From Fulvimarina sp. (GTDB lineage: Bacteria; Pseudomonadota; Alphaproteobacteria; Rhizobiales; Rhizobiaceae): a DNA stretch of 64,000 nucleotides. Both the position numbers and the translations under genes were made by a program. Position 1 is the stretch's first letter. The number at the start of each line of letters is the position of its first letter. The stretch covers positions 1 through 64,000 of the forward strand of contig PACL01000053.1 of assembly GCA_002700095.1 (NCBI GenBank), in the 5' to 3' direction. The notes under the pieces are model-generated. The model did no database searches, was not told where the DNA came from, and saw nothing but the letters and a program-made list of their open reading frames with translations. Positions 57,120 to 64,000 of the stretch are shown piece by piece.

Positions 57120-59543
57120 ATGGACGGCCTGATGCTGGAGCGTCTCGTCCCGTCGATCCGTCATGCGGCGCGCAAGGCGTTGTTTTCCCCGGCTGCCGTT
57201 CGAACCCGGCCGCAGGACGCCACCGGGCGCCGGACCGGCTCGGCGCAGGTGTTCCGCTGGCTGAAGGTCGGCCTGCGTCTGCGACCCCTGATCAAGCGGG
57301 CTGACGCGCTGCGCGATAAGGGCCGCCCCGTCGAGGCTGCAGCTGCCTACGAGGCCGCCCTGCAGGTCGCGCCCTGGCATGCCGGCCTGAAGATCCAGTG
57401 CGGCAACATGCTGAAGGACGCCGGCCGGCTCGACGAGGCCCTCGCCTGGTATCGCGCTGCCCTCGGCGAGCGGCCGGCCGATGCCGACATCCACCTGCAG
57501 ACCGGCCATGCGCTGAAGCTTCTCGGCCGGCGCTCGGAAGCGCTCGCGGCCTATCGCCGGGTCCTCGAGCTCGAACCGGCGCACCGGCATGCCAGCTGGG
57601 AGCTGATCCAGGCCGGTGAGATCGACGAGCAGTCGCGGGGGATGGCCGCCCAGATGACCGGGCACGGGTTGGAGACCATGCTGTCGCTCGCCGGCGAGGT
57701 CGAGACGATGCGGCGCCGGCTCGCCGAGATCGCGGCGGAGCTTCCGGATGTGGCGAGCCTCACGGCCTTCCCGGCGGCCAGCTACCGACTGTTCCGGCAG
57801 ATCTACGACGTGCCCCCGCCGCCCGCCGACGGGCTGCCCGGTCCGGACATCCTGATCGTCGCCGATGCCGGCGGCCTCGACGCCGACGGGCTCCACCGCC
57901 TGCTCGGCTCGATCCTCGACCAGTCGTCGCCGCGCTGGCGCGCCGTCGTCGCAGGGGTCGATCCGGCCCTGGCGCGGGCGGTCGAGCGGGTGTCGGCCGC
58001 CGAGCCGCGGCTCACACTCGTGGCAAACGCCCTGCCGGGCCGGGCCGGCGCCCTGCGGATCGCAAGGGAAGCGGCGGCGGACGCGGTGCTCCTGCCGGCG
58101 CCGGGCGCGGCGATCCACCGGCATTGCGTCGCCTGGCTCGCGGGGGTCTTCTCAGCGAGCGAGGCCGGGCTCCTGACCTGCGACGAGGAATGGCGACTGC
58201 CGGGCGAAAGCGAAGCGTCGGCCTTCGAGGCCCGCGGCGGCTTCGATCCGGACATGCTGCTCCAGGAGAACAGCTGGGGCGAGACGCTGGCGCTGCGCAA
58301 GGAGGCGCTCGCCGCGCTCGATCCGGCCGCGGACGGCGAGGACGGCTCGTTCCTGACCAGCGACCTCCTTTTCGCCGCGGTCCGGGCAGGCGTTCCGGTC
58401 GGCCACGTGCCGTATCCGCTCGCCGGCTTTGCGGCCGACGAGGCGGTGCGCCAGCGCGCATTCCGCGCCGCACGGCCGGGTCACCGGCGGGCGGTGGAGC
58501 GGCATCTGCAGATCCTCGGCCTCGCGGACCGGGCAGCGATCTCCGGCGGCAGCGCCGATGCGCGCCTGCATCTCACCTGGCTGCCGGCAACCCCCGGCGA
58601 GGCGATCACGGTGATCGTGCCGACCCGCGACAATGGCGCCGATTGCGCCGCCTTCGTCGACAGCCTGTTCAGACACGCCGCGCATCCAGAAGCCGTCGAC
58701 TGCCTGATCGTCGACAACGGCTCGCGGCCCGGACCGGACGTCGAGCGGCTCGAAGCCATGGCCCGGCGGCCGGGTGTACGTCTCGTCAGACGGGATGAGC
58801 CGTTCAACTGGTCGCATCTGAACAATCGCGCCGCGCGTGAGAGCGACGCGCCGATCCTCGTCTTCGCCAATGACGACATGGAAATGCGGACGAAGGGCTG
58901 GGACGACTGCCTGCGCGGGCAGCTGCAGCGCGACGGCGTCGGCGCGGTCGGGGCGAAGCTGCTCTATCCGGACGATACGGTCCAGCATGCCGGGGTCCTG
59001 TTCGGCTGGAAGGGGTCCGTCATCCATGACGGCCTCTACGAGCCTGCCGATGCCGGCGGGCCGTCGGGCCGCTGGTCGAAGACCCACCGCGCCAGTGCCG
59101 TGACCGGTGCCTTCCTGGCGGTCCGCCGGGAGGTCTTCGAAGCGCTCGGCGGCTTCGACGCGGCCCGGTTGCCGGTCGGCTACAGCGACATCGACCTCTG
59201 TCTGAAGCTTCGCGCCAGCGGGCGGACGGTCGTCTTTACACCGGATGTCGTGCTCACTCATCACGAATCCAAATCCCGTGGCCTCGACCATCTCGATCCG
59301 GAGCGCGCGGCCCGCAGCAGCGCCGAGCGCCGTGTCGTGGAGGACCGTTGGGGCCGCGAACTATTTTGTCGCGATCCCTTCGTGAACCCGATATGGGTTG
59401 ACGCAACGTTACCTTTCCGGCTGATCTCGTTTCCTTCGCCTCGACGCGCCTTTGAATTCGCCCGGTCCAGCGCATCCTCGGACCGGGGCGTGATCGACAC
59501 CGCCAGGTCGAACTTGTCTCGTGAGTGTACCCGCCATGTCTAA
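57120..59543 (+). CDS. TPR-containing family 2 glycosyltransferase (two GT-A-like domains)
   Basis: An 807-residue protein, ATG at 57120 with GGAG 9-10 nt upstream. TPR repeats occupy ~60-165 (A-A-A-A-Y-E-A-A-L, A-L-A-W-Y-R-A-A-L and A-L-A-A-Y-R-R-V-L helices). A first GT-A-like region (~235-450) has LLTCDEEW in the metal-binding place but is divergent. A full GT2 domain follows (~496-725): ITVIVPTRDNGADC, LIVDNGS, FANDDMEMR as DxD equivalent, and YSDIDLCLKLRASGRTV. No membrane segment. Next to a complete dTDP-rhamnose set, it is probably a rhamnosyl- or related transferase for a surface polysaccharide. It overlaps the next gene by 8 bp. Confidence 0.88.
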   Translation: MDGLMLERLVPSIRHAARKALFSPAAVRTRPQDATGRRTGSAQVFRWLKVGLRLRPLIKRADALRDKGRPVEAAAAYEAALQVAPWHAGLKIQCGNMLKDAGRLDEALAWYRAALGERPADADIHLQTGHALKLLGRRSEALAAYRRVLELEPAHRHASWELIQAGEIDEQSRGMAAQMTGHGLETMLSLAGEVETMRRRLAEIAAELPDVASLTAFPAASYRLFRQIYDVPPPPADGLPGPDILIVADAGGLDADGLHRLLGSILDQSSPRWRAVVAGVDPALARAVERVSAAEPRLTLVANALPGRAGALRIAREAAADAVLLPAPGAAIHRHCVAWLAGVFSASEAGLLTCDEEWRLPGESEASAFEARGGFDPDMLLQENSWGETLALRKEALAALDPAADGEDGSFLTSDLLFAAVRAGVPVGHVPYPLAGFAADEAVRQRAFRAARPGHRRAVERHLQILGLADRAAISGGSADARLHLTWLPATPGEAITVIVPTRDNGADCAAFVDSLFRHAAHPEAVDCLIVDNGSRPGPDVERLEAMARRPGVRLVRRDEPFNWSHLNNRAARESDAPILVFANDDMEMRTKGWDDCLRGQLQRDGVGAVGAKLLYPDDTVQHAGVLFGWKGSVIHDGLYEPADAGGPSGRWSKTHRASAVTGAFLAVRREVFEALGGFDAARLPVGYSDIDLCLKLRASGRTVVFTPDVVLTHHESKSRGLDHLDPERAARSSAERRVVEDRWGRELFCRDPFVNPIWVDATLPFRLISFPSPRRAFEFARSSASSDRGVIDTARSNLSRECTRHV

Positions 59544-62500
59544 GATCTCGTCTTCGCCATTCGATCGACTGATGCGCTCGCTTCGGGACCCTGAGGCAGG
59601 CGGGTCGGACGGGCCGTTGTCCCGCACGGCGGCCCTCCTCAACGGCACGCGGTCGCTGATCAAGGCCGGTGACAGGGCGAATGCCGAGCGCCGCTGGCAC
59701 GATGCGCAGAAGGCCTATGCCGAGGCGCTGCGCCGCAGTCCCAAGCTCGAGGCGGTCTGGGTGCAGTACGGCCACGCCCTCAAGGAGCAGGGCTTCACCA
59801 GCCGCGCCGAGGATGCCTATCGCCAGGCGGTGGCGCTGCGGGGCGACAATGCAGACACTCACCTGCAACTGGGCCATGCCCTCAAGCTCCAGGGCAAGCG
59901 CAGCGAGGCCATCGCCGCCTACCGCCGCTCCTGCATGCTCGATCCGGCCTCGCCCCACGCCGCCAACGAACTGCGCGACATGGGGGCGCCGGTGCCGAGC
60001 GAGGAGGAGATCGCCGAGTTCTACGCCAAGAGTTCCGGGACCGATCCGCGCACGCGCAGCGCCATGCTCCGCCTGCCGTCGCCGGAAAAGGCGGTGGCGA
60101 GGAGCCCCATGGAGCGGCTGCTGGTCGACAACCACATCGGCCTCGCCTTCCTGCAGAAGTTCGACGCCGAATTCTACTACTACTCGACCAAGGCGCTCCA
60201 TACGCGGCAGAAGAGCTTCGACAAGGAGGCCGCGGTCCGCCATTTCGTCGCGAGCGGGATCGACGATCTCGCGCCGATCCGCGACGGCTACGACTTCGAG
60301 CCGCAATTCTACGTCGAGACCTATGCGCGCGAGATCACCTCGCCCGACGCAGCCGACGTCTACCGGCACTATCTGCGCGAGGGCATCGAGGCCAATCGCT
60401 GGCCCAATCGCCGGCTCTGGCTGGAAAGCCTGCTCGGCCCCGGCGTGCGCGGGCTGCCGTCCCTCGATCTCCCGGTGTTCGCCGGCTCCGACGGCGTCGA
60501 AAGCTACACCGAGCGCTTCAAGCTCCTGATGCAGGAGGTGATGGTCAACAACGCCACGCCGGTGGTGATCGAGCCTCAGCATGCGAGGCTGCTGGTCATG
60601 CTCGCCGACCGGCTGGTGCTGGAGGGCAAGGACGACCAGGCGATGGTCGCCTATCAGAAGCTTCTCCAGAGGGTGCCCGATTTCGGCCCGGCCCTTCGCC
60701 ACTACGGCGATGCCCTGCTGCGACGCCAGTGCTACCGGGAGGCCGCGGCGATCTACGGAAAGCTCGCCGACGGCAACGATGCCAATCTGTGGACCTACAT
60801 CAACGTCGCCCACTGCGCCGACCAGGTGGGCGACCAGCACATGGCGCTGCAGTGGCTGAAGAAGGGGATCGAGCAGTTCCCCGCCGATCTCGGCATCCGG
60901 CGGCGCTTCCACGATCTGGCGCCGCGCCTGCTCACCGCCTCCTGGCTGCTTGCCAACGCCGAGGCGAGCCAGGGGAACCTGCCGGCCGCGCTGAAGCGGA
61001 TCGAGGCCGACTGCGACTTCGTCTACGACCTGATGAGCGCCGATACCGCGGCCGAGAAGCGCTACGTGCGCTCGGTCGCCCTGGTCGGCAATTTCGACCT
61101 GCCCCAGTGCCGGTTCTACCGCATCGACCAGAAGATCGAGCAGCTCAAGGCGGCCGGCTTCGTCGTCGAGGTCTTCGACTTCCGCGAGAGCATCGACGCC
61201 TTCGTCAGCAAGGTCCACTGCTTCGACGCGGTGATCTTCTTCCGCGTGCCCGGCTATTACGAGATGATCCGGGCCATCGACAAGGCGAGGGAGGTCGGCT
61301 GCGCGACCTTCTACGAGATCGACGACCTGATCTTCGACCCGCAATATTTCCCGCCGCCGATCGAATCCTACGACAGCCAGATCACCCAGAAGGAGCATGA
61401 CGGCCTGGCGCTGGGCGTGCCGCTGTTCCGCACGGCGCTGCGCTATGCCGAGAACGCGCTGGTCTCGACCCGGCCGCTGGCCGAGCATGTGCAGCGCATC
61501 GATCCCGGCAAGCCCGCCTATGTCCATGCGAACGCCATGCACAGCCCGCACGCCCAGCATGTCGGCCGCGGCATCCACACCCAGCCCAAGGGCCGGGTGA
61601 CGATCTTCTACGGTTCCGGCACCAAGGCCCACAAGCAGGACTTCCAGGAACTCGTCGAGCCCGCCTTGGTGGCGATGGCGAAGAAATACGGCGACAAGAT
61701 CTCCATTGTTCTCGCGGGCTACATGGTGCCGGGGCCGAAGCTTCGGGAGTTCGAGGACAATCTCGTCCTGTTGCCGCCGGTCTGGGACGTCCATCAGTAC
61801 TGGTCGACCCTGTCTGCGGCGGACATCAACCTCGCCGTGCTGCAGCCGACGCCGACCACCGACGTCAAGAGCGAGATCAAGTGGATGGAAGCCGCGATGC
61901 TCGGCATTCCCTCGGTGATCAGCGAGACGGCGCTCTATGCCGAGGTGATTGAGGACGGCGTCGACGGGATCCTGGCGCGCAACCCGAAGGAGTGGACCGA
62001 GGCCCTCGACCGGCTGATCCGCGATCCCGAGCTGCGCGCGCGCATCGGTGCCAAGGCGCGCGAGAAGGCGCTGCGCGAATACAGCATCCCCGCCATGGCG
62101 CAGAACATCACCGAGATCATCCGCTCGGCGACGCTGCCGGCGCCCGATCCGCGCAAGCGCGTCCTCGTCGTCAACGTCTTCTACCCGCCCCAGGCGATCG
62201 GCGGCGCGACCCGCGTCGTCCACGACAACGTCAAGCACTACGCCGCCCATCACCGGGACGAGTTCGCCTTCGAGGTCTTCTGCTCGATCGAGGGCGGCAG
62301 CGAGCCTTACAAGGTGTCGAGCCACGCCGCCGACGGCATCCGGGTCGTCGGCATCACCACGCCGGATCTGCCCGACATCGACCGGATCGTCTATGACGAG
62401 AAGATGGCCAAGGCCTTCGGGGACTATCTCGACGTTTGCCAGCCGGACATGATCCACTTCCACTGCATCCAGCGGCTGACGGCGGCGATCGTGCTCGAGG

Positions 62501-63453
62501 CGCGGCGCCGGGGCATTCCCTATGTCCTCACCGTGCACGACGGCTGGTGGATTTCCGACGAACAGTTCCTGCTCGGCAAGGACGACAAGATCGTCCTCTA
62601 CGACCACGGCAACCCGGCCTCGCAGCTCGGCCGGATCCCCGCCGAGCAGTTTGCCGCGCGCATGCAGCTGCGCGAGTGCCTGCTCGGGGCGGAAAAGGTC
62701 ATGGCGGTCTCGGAGGCCTTCGCGAAGATCCACCGCGACGTCGGCCTGACCAACGTCATCGCCGTGCCCAACGGCAGCTCCGACCTTCAGCCGCTGCCCC
62801 GGGTGCCGTCGCCGGACGGCAAGGTGCGCCTCGGCTTCATCGGCGGCCTCGCGCGGCACAAGGGCTACCATCTCATCCAGCACGCTTTGATGCGCGGCGA
62901 CTTCAAGAACCTGCGCTTCCTGCTGATCGATCACACGATGCCGATCGGCACCCGCCGGCGGGGCACCCTCGGCACCACCGAGCTCGATATCCGGCCGAAG
63001 GTGTCGCAGAGCCGGGTGCCGGAGCTCTATGCCGAACTCGACGTCCTGGTGGCGCCGTCGGTCTGGCCGGAGGCCTACGGCCTCGTCACCCGCGAGGCGC
63101 TGATGTGCGGCTGCTGGGTTCTGTCCTCCGATCGCGGCGCCGTCGGCGAGGACGTGGTCGACGGGCTGAACGGCTTCAAGGTGGACGTCACCAGCGAAGA
63201 GGGCATCCTGAAGGCGCTGCAGGAGATCGACCGCAATCCGGAGCGCTATCTGAAGTCGCCTGAGGCGCCGACCAGGCTGCGGCATGCCTCGGACCAGGCC
63301 GAGGAACTGATCGGGATCTATCGCGAGGTGCTGGGCCTCGAGGCCGAGAGGGACCCGAACGATCCCGAGCTGCAGATGAAGGCCGTGCCTGAGCCGGCGT
63401 CGCAGATCCCCGGCGCCGAGGCCGCCCGGATCCGCGAGATCCTGGCCGATTGA
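59536..63453 (+). CDS. Giant TPR protein with two family 4 glycosyltransferase domains
   Basis: About 1305 residues from the ATG at 59536 (GTG at 59521 is an alternative). TPR repeats lie at ~38-150 and again ~350-450. A first GT-B region spans ~510-855 (RFYRIDQKIEQLKAAGFVVE, IFYGSGTKAHKQDF, IKWMEAAMLGIPSVIS, with the C-terminal Rossmann half best conserved). A second, standard GT4 domain spans ~874-1270 (RVLVVNVFYPPQAIGGATRV, LGFIGGLARHKGYHLI, APSVWPEAYGLVTREALMCG with the E-x7-E motif). No transmembrane helices are seen. Two retaining transferase modules in one chain suggest stepwise assembly of a polysaccharide repeat; acceptor and sugars unknown. It overlaps the preceding glycosyltransferase gene by 8 bp, so both are one unit. 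Confidence 0.88.
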   Translation: MSKISSSPFDRLMRSLRDPEAGGSDGPLSRTAALLNGTRSLIKAGDRANAERRWHDAQKAYAEALRRSPKLEAVWVQYGHALKEQGFTSRAEDAYRQAVALRGDNADTHLQLGHALKLQGKRSEAIAAYRRSCMLDPASPHAANELRDMGAPVPSEEEIAEFYAKSSGTDPRTRSAMLRLPSPEKAVARSPMERLLVDNHIGLAFLQKFDAEFYYYSTKALHTRQKSFDKEAAVRHFVASGIDDLAPIRDGYDFEPQFYVETYAREITSPDAADVYRHYLREGIEANRWPNRRLWLESLLGPGVRGLPSLDLPVFAGSDGVESYTERFKLLMQEVMVNNATPVVIEPQHARLLVMLADRLVLEGKDDQAMVAYQKLLQRVPDFGPALRHYGDALLRRQCYREAAAIYGKLADGNDANLWTYINVAHCADQVGDQHMALQWLKKGIEQFPADLGIRRRFHDLAPRLLTASWLLANAEASQGNLPAALKRIEADCDFVYDLMSADTAAEKRYVRSVALVGNFDLPQCRFYRIDQKIEQLKAAGFVVEVFDFRESIDAFVSKVHCFDAVIFFRVPGYYEMIRAIDKAREVGCATFYEIDDLIFDPQYFPPPIESYDSQITQKEHDGLALGVPLFRTALRYAENALVSTRPLAEHVQRIDPGKPAYVHANAMHSPHAQHVGRGIHTQPKGRVTIFYGSGTKAHKQDFQELVEPALVAMAKKYGDKISIVLAGYMVPGPKLREFEDNLVLLPPVWDVHQYWSTLSAADINLAVLQPTPTTDVKSEIKWMEAAMLGIPSVISETALYAEVIEDGVDGILARNPKEWTEALDRLIRDPELRARIGAKAREKALREYSIPAMAQNITEIIRSATLPAPDPRKRVLVVNVFYPPQAIGGATRVVHDNVKHYAAHHRDEFAFEVFCSIEGGSEPYKVSSHAADGIRVVGITTPDLPDIDRIVYDEKMAKAFGDYLDVCQPDMIHFHCIQRLTAAIVLEARRRGIPYVLTVHDGWWISDEQFLLGKDDKIVLYDHGNPASQLGRIPAEQFAARMQLRECLLGAEKVMAVSEAFAKIHRDVGLTNVIAVPNGSSDLQPLPRVPSPDGKVRLGFIGGLARHKGYHLIQHALMRGDFKNLRFLLIDHTMPIGTRRRGTLGTTELDIRPKVSQSRVPELYAELDVLVAPSVWPEAYGLVTREALMCGCWVLSSDRGAVGEDVVDGLNGFKVDVTSEEGILKALQEIDRNPERYLKSPEAPTRLRHASDQAEELIGIYREVLGLEAERDPNDPELQMKAVPEPASQIPGAEAARIREILAD

Positions 63454-63475
63454 TCTGGAAGCGGCGCGACGGCGG

Positions 63476-63500
63476 GGCCGCAGCGCTCGCGCCTGCGGCC
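63476..63500 (+). terminator. Hairpin after the glycosyltransferase operon
   Basis: GGCCGCAG, a 9-nt loop, CTGCGGCC: perfect 8-bp stem 23 bp past the stop codon. No T-run; possible Rho-dependent or stability element. Confidence 0.35.
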
Positions 63501-63600
63501 GCCCGAACGGCTCCGGTCGAGGCGGCGCGCCAACGTTGCGGCTGCCGCCTCATGAGCCCGCCGGCGAGCGCGAACCGAGTGCCCCGATGAGGATATCTCC

Positions 63601-64000
63601 ATGAGCTACGATCTCCTCGTCCAGAATGCCAACCTCCCGGACGGGCGCTCCGGCGTCGACATCGCGGTCTCCGGGGGGCGCATCGCGGCAATCGGGCCGG
63701 GGATCGCCGCCGAGGCGGGCGAGACGATCGACGCCTCCGGCTGCCTCGTCTCGCCGCCCTTCGTCGACCCGCATTTCCACATGGACGCGACGCTGTCGCT
63801 CGGCCTGCCGCGCATGAACATGTCCGGCACGCTGCTCGAGGGGATCCAGCTGTGGGGAGAGCTTCGCCCGACGCTGACCCGCGAGGCGGTGGTCGAGCGG
63901 GCGATGCGCTATTGCGACCTCGCCGTCTCGCAGGGGCTGCTGGCGATCCGCAGCCATGTCGACACCTCCGATCCCCGGCTCGTCACCGCCGAGGCGCTCC
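63601..64000 (+). CDS. Cytosine-deaminase-like amidohydrolase, 5' part (runs off the window)
   Basis: The ATG at 63601 has GAGG 9-10 nt upstream. The visible ~133 residues begin YDLLVQNANLPDGR and continue through a short beta-sandwich start to the metal-binding VDPHFHMDATLSLG, i.e. the first H-x-H of the TIM-barrel amidohydrolases. AIRSHVDTSDPRLVTAEAL follows with the next metal His (SHVD). This pattern is typical of cytosine deaminase and related nucleobase or N-acyl amidohydrolases. The rest lies beyond the right edge, so the substrate stays undecided. Confidence 0.9.
   Translation, partial: MSYDLLVQNANLPDGRSGVDIAVSGGRIAAIGPGIAAEAGETIDASGCLVSPPFVDPHFHMDATLSLGLPRMNMSGTLLEGIQLWGELRPTLTREAVVERAMRYCDLAVSQGLLAIRSHVDTSDPRLVTAEAL

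Noticed and set aside
56605-57132. 175-residue rightward frame between rfbD and the glycosyltransferase
   Set aside because: Composition resembles random high-G+C sequence, no motif, and it crosses a long hairpin.
59254-63285. 1343-residue leftward open frame across the TPR-glycosyltransferase gene
   Set aside because: Antisense shadow of a protein with recognisable TPR and GT4 motifs; codon pattern and family matches favour the rightward frame.

Overview
The window looks like chromosomal DNA of an alphaproteobacterium of the order Hyphomicrobiales (Rhizobiales). It has high G+C, dense operons joined by ATGA or GTGA stop/start overlaps, and two gene blocks typical of that order: ppiD-trpD-trpC-moaC-moeA with lexA-comEC-gltX-gltA, and tpiA-secG-pyrG-kdsA-eno. 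The lexA promoter carries the alphaproteobacterial SOS box GTTC-N7-GTTC. The placement rests on protein family resemblance and gene order; no database search was run.

Layout. 1-4.7 kb: 3' part of a YdeP-type molybdopterin oxidoreductase with a good terminator, a small DUF6460-like membrane protein, an ATP-dependent DNA ligase and a TetR repressor. 4.8-10.1 kb: a two-gene RND efflux operon (adaptor and pump, no outer-membrane channel) read leftward from a promoter flanked by two TetR-like palindromes, with a leader of roughly 350 nt. 10.1-17.0 kb: a leftward MoxR-DUF58-DUF4159-membrane protein operon. 17.2-19.7 kb: DUF1285, NUDIX and CCA-adding enzyme. 19.9-26.3 kb: gltA and gltX leftward, comEC rightward, lexA leftward.

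26.3-37.6 kb is a block lying between lexA and moeA, genes I would expect to be neighbours. It holds a 1793-residue RTX-type protein with two glycerophosphodiester phosphodiesterase domains and three binding-type modules, a DeoR/GlpR-type repressor, and a divergent four-gene ABC importer resembling sn-glycerol-3-phosphate (Ugp) systems. Together they suggest extracellular cleavage of glycerophosphodiesters followed by import of the product. This is the strongest candidate for an under-described system here.

37.6-43.1 kb: moeA, moaC, trpC, trpD and ppiD, all joined by 4-base overlaps. 43.3-50.9 kb: tpiA, secG (with a very long Pro/Ala-rich tail), pyrG, a VOC protein, kdsA, an intruding brnT-brnA toxin-antitoxin pair beside a large palindromic repeat, and eno. 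After eno the sequence changes character: REP-like palindromes bracket a roughly 41% G+C islet with one orphan lipoprotein gene, followed by an FNT channel.

52.9-63.5 kb: dTDP-L-rhamnose synthesis (rfbA divergent from rfbCBD) and two very large TPR-glycosyltransferase fusions, pointing to a rhamnose-containing surface polysaccharide. The window ends inside a cytosine-deaminase-like amidohydrolase gene.

No rRNA, tRNA, CRISPR array, transposase or integrase was recognised.
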